From Streptomyces venezuelae (GTDB lineage: Bacteria; Actinomycetota; Actinomycetes; Streptomycetales; Streptomycetaceae), in the NCBI RefSeq assembly GCF_008642335.1, contig NZ_CP029191.1, forward strand, positions 6,262,001 through 6,326,000: a DNA stretch of 64,000 bases. The letters run 5' to 3'. Both the position numbers and the translations under genes were made by a program. The stretch's first letter is position 1; each line of letters starts with the position of its first letter. Below the pieces are notes generated by a model. That model was not told where the DNA came from and did no database searches. It was given only the letters and a program-made list of their open reading frames with translations. Shown one piece after another: positions 28,611-37,554 of this stretch.

Positions 28611-29003
28611 CTACGCCCGCGGCCACCCGCCGTACGGAACGGTGATGAGCTCCATGGCATGCCCGGCAGGATCGAGGAAGTACACGCCCCGGCCCCCGTC
28701 ATTGCGGTTGAACTCGCCCGGCAGCTGTTGCCGCGGGTCGGCCCAGTGCTCGATTCCCCGAGTCCTGATCTTCTCGTACGCGGCCTCGAACTCCGCCTCC
28801 GAGACCAGGAAGGCGTAGTGCTGCGGCGTGATCGACTCGGCGGGAACGGCGGCGAAGTCGAGAGTGACCGCATTGCTGAGGGCGACGGCCACGAACGGCC
28901 CCCACGCTCCGGCGACCTCGAGACCCAACAACTCCGCGAAGAACTCGGCGGATTCCCGGTTGTCCCGGGCATGGACGATCGTGTGATTCAACTGAACGGA
29001 CAA
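28611..29003 (-). CDS. VOC-superfamily (glyoxalase/bleomycin resistance-like) protein
   Basis: This 130-residue protein has a vicinal-oxygen-chelate fold: N-H-T-I-V-H-A-R-D at the start, F-F-A-E-L-L-G-L-E, and G-G-R-G-V-Y-F-L-D-P-A-G-H-A-M-E-L near the end, with potential metal ligands His and Glu. Such proteins include dioxygenases, lactoylglutathione lyases and drug-binding resistance proteins; substrate is unknown. The TTG at 29003 (M-S-V-Q-L-N) has GGAGG six bases upstream and is preferred to the ATG at 29039. It is not in an obvious operon. Confidence 0.85.
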   Translation of the reverse strand: MSVQLNHTIVHARDNRESAEFFAELLGLEVAGAWGPFVAVALSNAVTLDFAAVPAESITPQHYAFLVSEAEFEAAYEKIRTRGIEHWADPRQQLPGEFNRNDGGRGVYFLDPAGHAMELITVPYGGWPRA

Positions 29004-29082
29004 GGAATGCCTCCACAAGGCATCTCCCGACACCTCCATGCCTCACCCAGCCGGTGACCGACACGCGATGTCGCCGTGGATC

Positions 29083-29565
29083 TTAGACACGAGGCCCGCG
29101 CGCTGTCGAGTGGCGTCGCGCGTACCGTGCGCGCGCCGCCTCATGGGCGTCGCGCAGCAGCCGCACCACCGTGGCCGTCGTCCTCGCGCCGGGATTGACG
29201 ACGCAGATCCAGCCGAGCGCGCCGTACACCGGGTGCGGCAGCACGCGGTCGGTGGCCGTGTGGTCACGGGGAAGGGTGATGCCGTGCGGGTCCTCCCCGG
29301 TGAGTTCGCGGAACGTGGCGCGGTCCACGTGGACGTTCACGCGCCAGCGGCCCGGAGGGTCCAGGTCGGAGGCGGTGTCGTCCGGGTAGTCCTTGGTGAC
29401 GATCGTTCCGTAGGGCTGCGTGTTCTCGGGCAGCCGGCCGTCGGGAGCGTAGTAGAAGAACGCGTCGCCCCACGCGAGCTCGGGGGAGTCGCCTCCCGGC
29501 TCCGGGACGAGCACGAGCGCGCCGTCGAGGCTTCGTACGGCCGCGATGATCTGTTGCATACTCAT
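29083..29565 (-). CDS. DUF6194 family protein
   Basis: This 160-residue cytosolic protein matches, from memory, the DUF6194 pattern: W-G-D-A-F-F-Y-Y-A-P-D-G near 32, F-A/T-T-I-V-T-K-D-Y-P near 57 and H-P-V-Y-G-A-L-G-W-I-C-V-V-N-P near 115. No catalytic residues are evident; the layout is like MmcQ/YjbR-type small DNA-binding-like folds, a weak guess. It is divergent from the TioE-type regulator across only about 45 bp, so the two probably share control. Confidence 0.75.
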   Translation of the reverse strand: MSMQQIIAAVRSLDGALVLVPEPGGDSPELAWGDAFFYYAPDGRLPENTQPYGTIVTKDYPDDTASDLDPPGRWRVNVHVDRATFRELTGEDPHGITLPRDHTATDRVLPHPVYGALGWICVVNPGARTTATVVRLLRDAHEAARARYARRHSTARGPRV

Positions 29566-29610
29566 GGTTCAAGCATCACCTTCAAGTGCTTATGTGGGGT
29601 TGGAGGGCAG

Positions 29611-30327
29611 CTGAGAACGGTCGATGTCGCCCGCGAGTCGGGGTACTCGGTGCAGCAGGTCCGCGACCTGGAGCGCCTTGGCGTCATTCCCCCGGCCGCC
29701 CGGTCGGGCAACGGCTACCGCTCGTACACGGCAGCCCACGTGCATGCCCTTCGCGCCTATCGCGGACTCGCCGGCGCGGTCGGCCCCGTCGAGGCCCGGC
29801 GGATGCTCGTGGAGCTGCGGACGGAGACGATCGCCGTGGCGGCCGCGGCGATCAGCGCGGTGCATGTCCGGCTCGCACGGGAACGGGAAGAGGCGTTGCG
29901 CGCGCAGGAGGCGTTGCGTGCGATCCAGGGGGAGACGGACACACCCGAGTCGGCGCGGGAGGGCGACGCCATGACGATCACGCAGCTGGCCGCGGCGCTC
30001 GACGTGCGTCCCTCGACCCTGCGGTTCTGGGAGCAGGAAGGACTCGTCACCCCTGAGCGGGTGACGTCACTGCGCGTACGTCGATACGGCCTCGCGGCGA
30101 TCGGCGCCGCCCGCATCGTCGCGGCCCTCCGCAACTCCGGGTACGGCGTCCCCGCGGTGCGCGACATCATGGGCTCCCTGCACCGGCTCGACGGCCCGGA
30201 AGAGACCGGGCGCATCCTCCAACGACGGCTCGACCGGATCGCCGCGCGGACCGTGGCGCTGCTCCGAGCGGGAGCCGACCTGGCAGCCGTCGTCACGGCC
30301 GGTCAGGAACCGCCTCCCGCCCCGTAG
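29611..30327 (+). CDS. TioE-family MerR-type transcriptional regulator
   Basis: This 238-residue regulator is unusual in having two MerR-type helix-turn-helix segments. The N-terminal one begins L-R-T-V-D-V-A-R-E-S-G-Y-S-V-Q-Q-V-R-D-L-E-R-L-G-V. The second, from about residue 115, begins M-T-I-T-Q-L-A-A-A-L-D-V-R-P-S-T-L-R-F-W-E-Q-E-G-L. This tandem arrangement is typical of the TioE family. No ATG or GTG lies at the conserved start; a CTG three bases after GGAGGG is the best start, which is rare. It probably regulates the divergent DUF6194 gene. Confidence 0.8.
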   Translation: MRTVDVARESGYSVQQVRDLERLGVIPPAARSGNGYRSYTAAHVHALRAYRGLAGAVGPVEARRMLVELRTETIAVAAAAISAVHVRLAREREEALRAQEALRAIQGETDTPESAREGDAMTITQLAAALDVRPSTLRFWEQEGLVTPERVTSLRVRRYGLAAIGAARIVAALRNSGYGVPAVRDIMGSLHRLDGPEETGRILQRRLDRIAARTVALLRAGADLAAVVTAGQEPPPAP

Positions 30328-30414
30328 GCCCGAACCACCGCTTCACGAGCGGGCGGGCCCGCAGGTCTGGACTTGTCCGCACGGGCTCTCTACGCTCAGC
30401 CGCATCACCCGCAC

Positions 30415-30453
30415 TGAGAGCGCTCTCAATAGTTCAACTCTGGTCAACTCCGG
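30415..30453. promoter_or_regulatory. Palindrome and direct repeats upstream of the secreted protease
   Basis: TGAGAGCGCTCTCA (30415-30428) is a perfect 14-bp palindrome. It differs by one base per half from TGGGAGCGCTCCCA, the operator remembered for the LacI-type cellobiose repressor CebR. It is followed by two tandem copies of TCAACTC[T/C]GG (30434-30453). Both lie 70-105 bp before the protease start and are likely control elements. Confidence 0.55.
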
Positions 30454-30520
30454 TCTACCGCACCCCCGTTGGCACGACCTGACCCGAACCATGAGATCCG
30501 AACCACGAGAGGACACCCAC

Positions 30521-31684
30521 GTGAGACGCAAGACCAGCGCACGCCTCGGCCTGTCCGCCTTCCTCCTGGCGGCCGCCTGTGCCGGTACCGGGCTCGCTCC
30601 CACAGCCACGGCGACCGCCGACTCCCCCGACACACCCCTCGCCTCCGACGGGCTCCTCAAAGCCATGCAGCGCGACCTCGGGCTCTCGCCCGCCGCCGCC
30701 CGTGAGCGGCTCCTCGACGAGAAGCGGGCCGTCAAGGTCGAGCGCGCGGCGAAGAAGGCGGCCGGTGACGCGTACGGTGGGGCCTGGTTCGACGCCGGGA
30801 AGGGGCGGCTCACCGTCGCCCTCACGGAGCGTTCCGTTGCCGCGGATGTACGTGACGCCGGCGCCGACGTCCGCTACGTCGAGCACAGCGCCGCCGAACT
30901 GAACGCAGCAAAGGCGCGCGTCGACAAGTTCGCCGACAAGTCCAAGGCGCCCAAGGGCGTGGCGAGTTGGCGGGTCGACGTCGAGACCAACCGCGTCGTC
31001 GTCGACGTCGTCGAAGGCCACCGTGCCGACAACGATGTCACCACCTTCCTCCGCGGTGCCCGCGCCACCGCCCCCCTGCGCGTGGACACCGTCCCGGAGG
31101 CCCCGAGCACCTTCGCCGCCGGGACCGTCGGCGGCGACCCGTACTACACCGGCAACGTCCGCTGCTCCATCGGCTTCTCCGTGCACGGCGGCTTCGTCAC
31201 CGCCGGGCACTGCGGCAAGGCGGGCGCGGGGGTGCGCGGCTGGGACGGGTCCAACATCGGTTCGTTCCAGGGCTCCTCGTTCCCCGACAACGACTACGCG
31301 TGGGTGTCCGTCGGCAACGGCTGGTGGACCGTGCCCGTCGTGCTCGGCTGGGGCACCATCCCCGACCGGCTCGTCAAGGGATCGGCGGAGGCACCCGTCG
31401 GTACCTCGATCTGCCGCTCCGGCTCCACCACGAAGTGGCACTGCGGGAATCTTCTCGCCAAGAACGAGACCGTCAACTACTCGGGCGGCGCCGTCGTCCA
31501 CCAGCTGACCAAGACAAGTGTCTGCGCCGAGGGCGGTGACTCGGGCGGCTCGTTCATCAGCGGCGACCAGGCCCAGGGCGTGACGTCCGGCGGCTGGGGC
31601 AACTGCAGCAGCGGTGGCGAGACGTGGTTCCAGCCGGTGAACGAGATCCTTCAGCGGTACGGGCTGCGGCTGCACACCGCGTGA
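30521..31684 (+). CDS. Secreted S1-family serine protease (streptogrisin/alpha-lytic type)
   Basis: This is an extracellular chymotrypsin-like endopeptidase made as a 387-residue preproprotein. A Sec signal peptide (R-R-K-T-S plus a hydrophobic core, cleaved near A-T-A) is followed by an alpha-lytic-protease-type pro-region of about 160 residues. The mature domain has catalytic His in T-A-G-H-C (near 229), Asp in D-N-D-Y-A-W (near 258) and Ser in G-D-S-G-G (near 341). Paired cysteines flank the His and Ser motifs. The GTG at 30521 follows GAGAGG by about eight bases. A perfect palindrome upstream and a hairpin downstream make it monocistronic. Confidence 0.93.
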   Translation: MRRKTSARLGLSAFLLAAACAGTGLAPTATATADSPDTPLASDGLLKAMQRDLGLSPAAARERLLDEKRAVKVERAAKKAAGDAYGGAWFDAGKGRLTVALTERSVAADVRDAGADVRYVEHSAAELNAAKARVDKFADKSKAPKGVASWRVDVETNRVVVDVVEGHRADNDVTTFLRGARATAPLRVDTVPEAPSTFAAGTVGGDPYYTGNVRCSIGFSVHGGFVTAGHCGKAGAGVRGWDGSNIGSFQGSSFPDNDYAWVSVGNGWWTVPVVLGWGTIPDRLVKGSAEAPVGTSICRSGSTTKWHCGNLLAKNETVNYSGGAVVHQLTKTSVCAEGGDSGGSFISGDQAQGVTSGGWGNCSSGGETWFQPVNEILQRYGLRLHTA

Positions 31685-31696
31685 CGTCGTGAGCGG

Positions 31697-31726
31697 TGCG
31701 CCCGGCTCCGGCAACTGCCGGGCGCA
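31697..31726. terminator. Hairpin terminator between convergent protease and oxidoreductase genes
   Basis: TGCGCCCGGC and its complement GCCGGGCGCA form a 10-bp stem with a 10-base loop, just after the protease stop and before the convergent oxidoreductase stop. Confidence 0.65.
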
Positions 31727-31735
31727 TTGTGCCCG

Positions 31736-33403
31736 TTACCGCGCGGGGCGGACCGACAACCTGTGCCGGAACTCGTCACGCGGGTCGTACTCGGCCTTCA
31801 CCCGTTGCAGCCGCGGGTAGTTGTCCTTGTAGTAGAGCGTGTACCAGGGCACGCCCGACGTGTTCTGCTCCGGGTCGGCGAGGTCCGCGTCCGGGTAGTT
31901 GATGAACGCGCCGTCGCTGACCGCGCCCGGCACGGGGACGCCGCCGCTGTCGGCGTACAGGCCCCGGTACAGCGAACGCACCCACGCGGTCTCGCGCTTC
32001 CCGTCCTGCGTCTCCGCGTCCCAGCCCGCCATGTAGACGGCCTTCAGGATCGAGTCGCGCTGCGCGACGGCGGTGGCGTCGGGCGCGACCTTACGGGCTG
32101 CGCCGCCGTACGCGACGAGCCACAGCGTGCCGCTGATGCGCGCGGCGGGATCGTCGGACGGCCTGAGGTGTTCGTGCAGTACGTCGAGTTGCCGGTCCGT
32201 GTAGGTCTTCCGCAGGTACGCGCTCTTGACCTTGAACGGCGATGACCTGGTGTCCGTGATGGACGTCAGCGCGTTCAGCCACGACAGCGGCGGCCTGCGG
32301 ATCGCGGGCTCGGCGCCCACGCCGCGCCCGACCGCGGCGATGTAGTCGTCCACGAGCCGCCGCGCGCCCGGCACAGCGGCGTCGATCACACCGGCCAGGA
32401 CGGCGCCGGAACCCGCAGCCTGGGTGGTGTTGACCATCAGCACGCTGAACAGGTTCGCGTACGGCGAGTCCGGGTCGCTGTTGCCCTCGCACCACTGCCC
32501 GTGGTTGCGCACGAGGGTCTTGAAGTCCCGCGTGTCGAGGTCCTTCCAGCTCCAGCCGGCCCGGAAGGCGAGGAAGGAGGCGGGGGCCTTGGGCAGCAGC
32601 TCGGTCGGGTCCTCGCCCCGCGCACCCGGGCTGCGGAACCAATACCGCGTCACGACGCCGAAGTTGCCGCCGCCCGCGCCGGTGTGTGCCCACCACAGGT
32701 CGTGGTGCGGGTCGTCCGGGTCGCGCTTCGCGATGACCGCTCGCGCGGTGCCGTCCTTGTCGACGACGACGACTTCGAGTGCGTACAGGTGGTCGACGGA
32801 GACGCCGTCGCGCCGCGACATCACGCCGTAGCCACCGCCGACGACGTGCCCGCCGATGCCGACCTCGGCGGTCGCGCCCGCGGGGATGGTCACGCCCCAG
32901 CCGATGAACAGCTCCCGGTATACCTCGGCGAGTTGCGCGCCGGGCTCCACGCAGAAGGCCCGCCGCTCGGCGTCGTACGAGATCTCGCGCATCGGCGACA
33001 TGTCGATGACGGCCTTGATGTCCGGGTGGTCCACGAAGTCCTCGAAACAGTGCCCGCCACTGCGTACGGCGATGCGCCTCCCCTCGCGCACGGCGCGCTG
33101 CACGGCGTCGACGACCTCGGCGGTGGAGTGGACGACACGGAAGTAGTCGGGTTTGCCGACGAAGCGGGCGTTGCAGCCGCGTTGGGTGAGGGAGAGGTAG
33201 CGGGGGTCTTCGGGGCCGATGGGGGTGGTGGGGGTAGTAGGTGCCCCGGTGCTCGGGGTCGACCTCCCGTCGACGGCTCCGGCCGTTCCGGCGGCGCCCA
33301 CCGCCATGGCCGCGCCCCCGGCCGCGGTGGCCGCGAGCACGTGCCTGCGACTCGGGACGGCTGAGGAGGGCGTGACTCTCTCTGGGTTCTCCGGCTCTGT
33401 CAT
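31736..33403 (-). CDS. Tat-exported FAD-binding oxidoreductase with berberine-bridge-enzyme domain
   Basis: A 555-residue flavoprotein. A twin-arginine signal (S-R-R-H-V-L-A-A-T-A-A-G-G) marks it for folded export. The FAD-binding PCMH domain carries the covalent-FAD histidine in R-S-G-G-H-C near residue 117 and G-G-G-Y-G-V-M-S-R-R-D-G near 190, where bicovalent family members have a cysteine that is absent here. The C-terminus has the berberine-bridge motif Y-x-N-Y-P-D and W-Y-T-L-Y-Y. It probably oxidises a sugar or secondary metabolite outside the cell. The ATG (M-T-E-P-E-N-P) follows a GGGGGA stretch; the longer open frame upstream is not needed. Confidence 0.88.
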   Translation of the reverse strand: MTEPENPERVTPSSAVPSRRHVLAATAAGGAAMAVGAAGTAGAVDGRSTPSTGAPTTPTTPIGPEDPRYLSLTQRGCNARFVGKPDYFRVVHSTAEVVDAVQRAVREGRRIAVRSGGHCFEDFVDHPDIKAVIDMSPMREISYDAERRAFCVEPGAQLAEVYRELFIGWGVTIPAGATAEVGIGGHVVGGGYGVMSRRDGVSVDHLYALEVVVVDKDGTARAVIAKRDPDDPHHDLWWAHTGAGGGNFGVVTRYWFRSPGARGEDPTELLPKAPASFLAFRAGWSWKDLDTRDFKTLVRNHGQWCEGNSDPDSPYANLFSVLMVNTTQAAGSGAVLAGVIDAAVPGARRLVDDYIAAVGRGVGAEPAIRRPPLSWLNALTSITDTRSSPFKVKSAYLRKTYTDRQLDVLHEHLRPSDDPAARISGTLWLVAYGGAARKVAPDATAVAQRDSILKAVYMAGWDAETQDGKRETAWVRSLYRGLYADSGGVPVPGAVSDGAFINYPDADLADPEQNTSGVPWYTLYYKDNYPRLQRVKAEYDPRDEFRHRLSVRPAR

Positions 33404-33630
33404 GCGTTGTCCCCCGTCGGGTGAGTGACGTGCGGCGCGTGAGGCGCGATCGACCCCACCACCATCACCGCGGGTGTGACCCCCGTCATCCACCGTTCGT
33501 CCAAGGGACGCGTGCTCTCCAGGGTGCAGACGGACCCCTTAGGGGTGGGCCCGTAGATGGAGCGGTTTCCGGCCACGAAGTGAGTACGCGCACTCATGTG
33601 GACGCGGGGGCTCGCTCGGAGACTTGGCGC

Positions 33631-34236
33631 ATGAGTCGAAGACATGCCGCAAGGCCCACGTTCGCGTTGACGGCGCTCGCCGCGCTGGCACTCGTCGCCT
33701 GCGGCACCGAGAAGTCAGGTGCCGAGAGTCCGCAGGACAAGTCCGCCGATGCCGCCGGGGTTCGGAGCGGTGCGGCGTTCACGGACATGATGAGGAAGGT
33801 CGCCCGGTCGTGCCCGGACAGTACGTCATCCGAGCGGCCGCCGACCGGTCCGGCGCGAACGGTGCCGTCCGGCCCGGCGGAGACGTCGCCCTCCGATACG
33901 CCGAAGACACCGCCCACCGACGCGATCGAGCCCGCCCTCCCCACGGCGGGGCCGGAGGTGGAGCTGAACGCCCGTGACTGGTGCGCGAGCGCCCTGCACG
34001 AGGAGCGGATAACCCAGGCGCTGTGGGATCTGGCGGACCCCACCCCCGCGAAGGTCAGGACGATCCTGCACGACCTCGGCTACATCGACGAGCGCATCCA
34101 CGACCTCAGGCGGTCCGGCACGACCACGCGCTTCTCCCTCGACCTGCGCGACCGAGGCGGACAGCTCTGCCTGGACGGTACGGCGGCCGGCGAGAAGACC
34201 GTCGTCGACAAGTGCGGGGCGCCGTCCGGGACCTGA
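33631..34236 (+). CDS. Secreted lipoprotein, unknown function
   Basis: A 201-residue lipoprotein with signal peptide M-S-R-R-H-A-A-R-P, hydrophobic core and lipobox L-V-A-C near residue 24. A Pro/Ser/Thr-rich linker follows (about residues 65-105) and then a compact domain with N-A-R-D-W-C, W-D-L-A-D-P-T-P, F-S-L-D-L-R-D-R-G and a C-terminal C-G. The two late cysteine pairs may form disulphides. I do not recognise a family. The ATG has GGAG nine bases upstream. It stands alone between two minus-strand genes. Confidence 0.75.
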   Translation: MSRRHAARPTFALTALAALALVACGTEKSGAESPQDKSADAAGVRSGAAFTDMMRKVARSCPDSTSSERPPTGPARTVPSGPAETSPSDTPKTPPTDAIEPALPTAGPEVELNARDWCASALHEERITQALWDLADPTPAKVRTILHDLGYIDERIHDLRRSGTTTRFSLDLRDRGGQLCLDGTAAGEKTVVDKCGAPSGT

Positions 34237-34276
34237 CCCCGGAACTGACTCCGGAACCCGAGGGGGACGTCGACGG

Positions 34277-34798
34277 TCAGAGCACCGTCGCGTGGATGCG
34301 GGCGATGGCCCGCAGCACCTCGTCGCGGTTCTTCGCCTGCTGCATCCACGCGGGCAGCCGGGCCACCACGGTCATCTTGCGACCGTGGTCGTCCCAGGGA
34401 ATCCCTTCACGCAACGACGCCCGCACGAACCGCTTGAGCAGGTCCAGGTGCTCCAGGTTGTACGCCCACACCCAGCCGTGCCGGGTCTCGGTCTGGAGCC
34501 ACAGGCGGGCCCCGAAGAAGGGATCCCCGGCCGATCCATGGGGGTCTCGACGGAAGGTCATGCCTCCCCGGCGCGATTCCTTGGCCGTACCGCAGCCGCG
34601 ACAGATGAGACGCCTCGGCACGTAGACGCCCGGGGTGCGCTCTCCCGGAGGGCCGGGAGCCGGTGCGACGTGTGCGGCTTCGTCGCAGTCGGGGCAGCGC
34701 ACGAGGACGGAGTCCAGGAAGTCGAGCCGCGTGCGGCGCGGGTCCCGGAAGCGGTGGGGGTGGGTCGCGGTCCGGTTCGTCGGGCATATCGGGCTCAT
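34277..34798 (-). CDS. Zinc-ribbon hypothetical protein
   Basis: A 173-residue cytosolic protein with two C-x2-C knuckles (C-P-D-C near residue 34 and C-R-G-C near 68), a probable zinc ribbon at the N-terminus. The tryptophan-rich middle part reads L-W-L-Q-T-E-T-R-H-G-W-V-W-A-Y-N-L-E-H-L, and a helical tail follows. From memory, similar proteins are common hypothetical genes in Streptomyces. It may bind nucleic acid or protein. The ATG is the furthest upstream start; there is no strong ribosome-binding site. Confidence 0.7.
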   Translation of the reverse strand: MSPICPTNRTATHPHRFRDPRRTRLDFLDSVLVRCPDCDEAAHVAPAPGPPGERTPGVYVPRRLICRGCGTAKESRRGGMTFRRDPHGSAGDPFFGARLWLQTETRHGWVWAYNLEHLDLLKRFVRASLREGIPWDDHGRKMTVVARLPAWMQQAKNRDEVLRAIARIHATVL

Positions 34799-34861
34799 GG
34801 GATCAGTATGATCCAGCGGTTGGGGCGCTACGACGACACGTGGCGTACGGCCGGCGCGACC

Positions 34862-36772
34862 TCAGCGCCTGCGGTCCGCGATCGTGCGGAGCGCCGCACG
34901 CGCTTCCTCGGTCGCGAGGCCCCTCGTCCGGCAGTACGTGAGGACGTGCGCGTCGGCCTCCTCCGTGTCCAGCGCCGCGAGGCCGCGCAGTGCGGTGCCG
35001 CGCAGGCGGGAGGCGTGGGCGGCGGTGAGCAGTGCTGCCAGGGGAGCGGCGCAGGCGGGGGAGCGGCGGGTGGCCAGGGCCTCGGTCGCCGCCAGGTGGA
35101 TGTCCTCGGTCTCCGGTGAGGTGGCGAGCGCCACCAGTGCCGTCACCGCCTCGGCTCCCGGGCACTCGGCGAGTGCCTGGACCAGTTCCTGCCCCACGTC
35201 CCGCCGGAACCGCCCCGCCAACGCGGCGAGGACGTGCACCGCCGGGGCGCCCATGCGGCCCAACGCCCGTACCGCGCCCCGCGCGACATCACTGCTCGCG
35301 TCCGTCGACGCGGCCTCTCCGAGGGCGTCGGCCGCCTCCCGTACGGGGAACCGGGCCAGGCTCTGCACCGCCTGCACCCGTACCGGCTCCGACGGGTCGC
35401 GGGCAGCGGCCAGCAGCACCGGCAGCGAAGCGTCCGCGCCGATCAGGCCCACCGCGTGCACCGCCCGCGCGCGCAGCGTGCCCGGCTCCTCGCCGTCGCC
35501 AGCGAGGGTCCCGAGACGGGTGGCGGCGGGTTCGTGCCGCAGGGCGCCCAGCGCGTCCGCGGCGGCCGACCGTACGTCCCGGGGGTTCTCCGCGTCGAGT
35601 GCCTCCAGGAGCAGTGGCGCCGCGTCCGCGCACTCCAGCAGGCCCAGCGCGACGGCCGCGCCCCGGCGTCGGGACCGGGCTCCCGGGGAGTCGTCCGCCA
35701 GCAGTGCCAGCAACTCCCGTACGGGCGGCGCGGACAGCCCCGACAGGGCCTGCGCGACCGTGTCGCCTGTCCTGTCGTCGGCCAGGGAGGCGAGCAGCGC
35801 GTCGGTCGCCGCGCTGCCTCCGAGCGCGCCGAGCGCCGATGCCGCCGCTCTGCGCACCATCGGTACGGACTTCTCGCCGAGCAGTGCGATCAGGTTCCGT
35901 ACGTCCCGGCCGTCCTGTCCCGCACCGAAGAGTTCGGGGCGTTCCTGGATCAGCGCACAGACCGTGACGGCGGCGCTGTCCGGGGTACGGTCCTCGGGCG
36001 GGTGCCACGGCGCGGCGTCGCGGAGGTGGCTCCGCAACAGCTCCCGGCCGTAGTCGGTCCTGGCCAGGAGCGCGGCCGCGGGGCGCGCGGTGGCCGCGTC
36101 CGGGTCACGCAGCGCGCGCATCAGCATGAACTCGGCGTCCTGGCCCGCCGGTGGCGGCCAGCACTCCTCGGGGAGTTGCGTGAGTGCCCGGACCGCCCCC
36201 TTCCGCAGGCGCGGTGAGCTGCCTTCCGACTCCGCCAGGTACAAGAGGGCCGGTGCGGTACGAGGGTCACGCATCGCCCCCAGCGTCTCCACGGTGTGCA
36301 TCTCGTCGCGGGGCAGCAGGGCCCAGAGCGCGGCCAGCAGTGCGGGCACGGCCTCCGGCGGGCGCAGCCGGGCCACTGCTTCGACGACCACCCGGAACGG
36401 CCGCGGATCGCCGAGCCGGTGGACGAGTTCGCGGACCGCCTCGGGCCCGCCGATCGCGCCGAGGTCCTCGTACACGCGGGCCGCCCGCGCCCCGTCGCCG
36501 GGCAGTCCTCGCTGTACTTGCCTGAGAATCCCGGGCAGGGCGCGGCGGTCCCGCAGCTCCGCGAGGGTGGACAGCGCGTGCAGGTGCAGCCGTTCCGGAT
36601 AGGCGGTCGGTCGGCTCACGCAGTCGTAGAGGGCGTCGGCCGCCTCCCGGCCACCGATGTCCCTCAGCAGGTCGACGGCCCACACGTGGTACGGGGAGGG
36701 GCCGGACCGCATGACCTCGGCCAGGCCCGCGACGTCGCCCTCCAGCCGCATCCGCACGATGTCCGGCTCCAC
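34862..36772 (-). CDS. HEAT-repeat scaffold protein
   Basis: A 636-residue all-helical protein built of about twenty HEAT/PBS-lyase-type repeats. Repeated units carry patterns such as A-A-D-A-L-G-A-L-x-x-x-P-A-x-x-x-L and V-R-x-x-A-x-x-A-L-G. Such solenoids serve as interaction platforms. No catalytic motif is seen. The start is GTG (V-E-P-D-I-V-R-M-R), one base after the stop of the preceding DUF gene (TGA-C-GTG), so the two are coupled. It is the last gene of the AAA/TPR/DUF/HEAT set. Confidence 0.82.
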   Translation of the reverse strand: MEPDIVRMRLEGDVAGLAEVMRSGPSPYHVWAVDLLRDIGGREAADALYDCVSRPTAYPERLHLHALSTLAELRDRRALPGILRQVQRGLPGDGARAARVYEDLGAIGGPEAVRELVHRLGDPRPFRVVVEAVARLRPPEAVPALLAALWALLPRDEMHTVETLGAMRDPRTAPALLYLAESEGSSPRLRKGAVRALTQLPEECWPPPAGQDAEFMLMRALRDPDAATARPAAALLARTDYGRELLRSHLRDAAPWHPPEDRTPDSAAVTVCALIQERPELFGAGQDGRDVRNLIALLGEKSVPMVRRAAASALGALGGSAATDALLASLADDRTGDTVAQALSGLSAPPVRELLALLADDSPGARSRRRGAAVALGLLECADAAPLLLEALDAENPRDVRSAAADALGALRHEPAATRLGTLAGDGEEPGTLRARAVHAVGLIGADASLPVLLAAARDPSEPVRVQAVQSLARFPVREAADALGEAASTDASSDVARGAVRALGRMGAPAVHVLAALAGRFRRDVGQELVQALAECPGAEAVTALVALATSPETEDIHLAATEALATRRSPACAAPLAALLTAAHASRLRGTALRGLAALDTEEADAHVLTYCRTRGLATEEARAALRTIADRRR

Positions 36773-36773
36773 G

Positions 36774-37409
36774 TCAGGCCTCCCGGCGCGGGTCCTCGTC
36801 CGCCATCGCCACGTACAACGGTGTGCCCACGACGATGTCGACCTGTCGTCCGTCCCGCCCGGTCGCCGTGCCGTGCAGCAGCCGCCGTGCGAGGAACTCA
36901 CCGTAGATCGGCGGCTCCTTCAACGTCTCCGCGAATTGCAGGACCTGGTGTGCCGCGTCCTCCCCGTGCGCGCTCTCCGGCGCGTCTTCCAGGAGCCTGA
37001 ACAGTGACGGCAGCATCGAGTAGGAGCGCTGGATCGTCTCGGGCGCGGTGCGTTGCCCCAGCAGGTGGTGCGCCGAGCCGATCAGGGCGATGACGGTGTC
37101 GCCGTCGCGTCCCGTCATGAACGTCGGCCCGTCGGGCGCCCCGAACCCGGCGATCCGCAGCTCCAGGTCGCCCCGGAACCAGGGCCTCGGCTCCGTCATC
37201 CAGCTGACGTCGAACTCCCGCTCCAGGTAAGCCTCGACGATGTCCAGCCGGTCGTACGTTGTCACGTCGGCACGCGGCGACTGAACGGCGACGCTGAGCA
37301 CCTTGAGGTCGACCTTCGCCTCAACGGCGAGCCGCTTCAGCAGCTTCGGCGGGATCTGCTCGTACAGCATGTCCAGCTTGGTGCCGGAGACGTAGAGGTA
37401 ATAGCGCAC
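36774..37409 (-). CDS. Uncharacterised protein (resembles SAVMC3_10250/DUF7019 type)
   Basis: A 211-residue protein starting V-R-Y-Y-L-Y-V-S-G-T-K-L-D-M-L. From memory this start is shared by actinobacterial proteins named SAVMC3_10250 family or DUF7019. It includes G-D-T-V-I-A-L-I-G-S-A-H-H-L-L-G near residue 105 and V-D-I-V-V-G-T-P-L-Y-V-A near the C-terminus. No function is known to me. It starts with GTG and lacks a clear ribosome-binding site. It ends one base before the HEAT-repeat gene, which argues for joint action of the two products. Confidence 0.65.
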   Translation of the reverse strand: MRYYLYVSGTKLDMLYEQIPPKLLKRLAVEAKVDLKVLSVAVQSPRADVTTYDRLDIVEAYLEREFDVSWMTEPRPWFRGDLELRIAGFGAPDGPTFMTGRDGDTVIALIGSAHHLLGQRTAPETIQRSYSMLPSLFRLLEDAPESAHGEDAAHQVLQFAETLKEPPIYGEFLARRLLHGTATGRDGRQVDIVVGTPLYVAMADEDPRREA

Positions 37410-37554
37410 GTGGTGTCAGGGGGGTTCCGGTTGCAGGGAGGCGGTCCTGAAGTTCGGGGCGACGGTGAAGTGCGGACCTGTGTCCGCAGCATCGCATATT
37501 TCTGGGAAGAGGACCCCGGCAAGGAAGTGGTGCGAGTTCGGGGCGTCGCTCGCG

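Noticed and set aside
33531..33550. ACCCCTTAGGGGT dyad upstream of the lipoprotein gene
   Set aside because: Arms are only five bases and G/C-only, which is expected often by chance in this composition; no partner site was seen.
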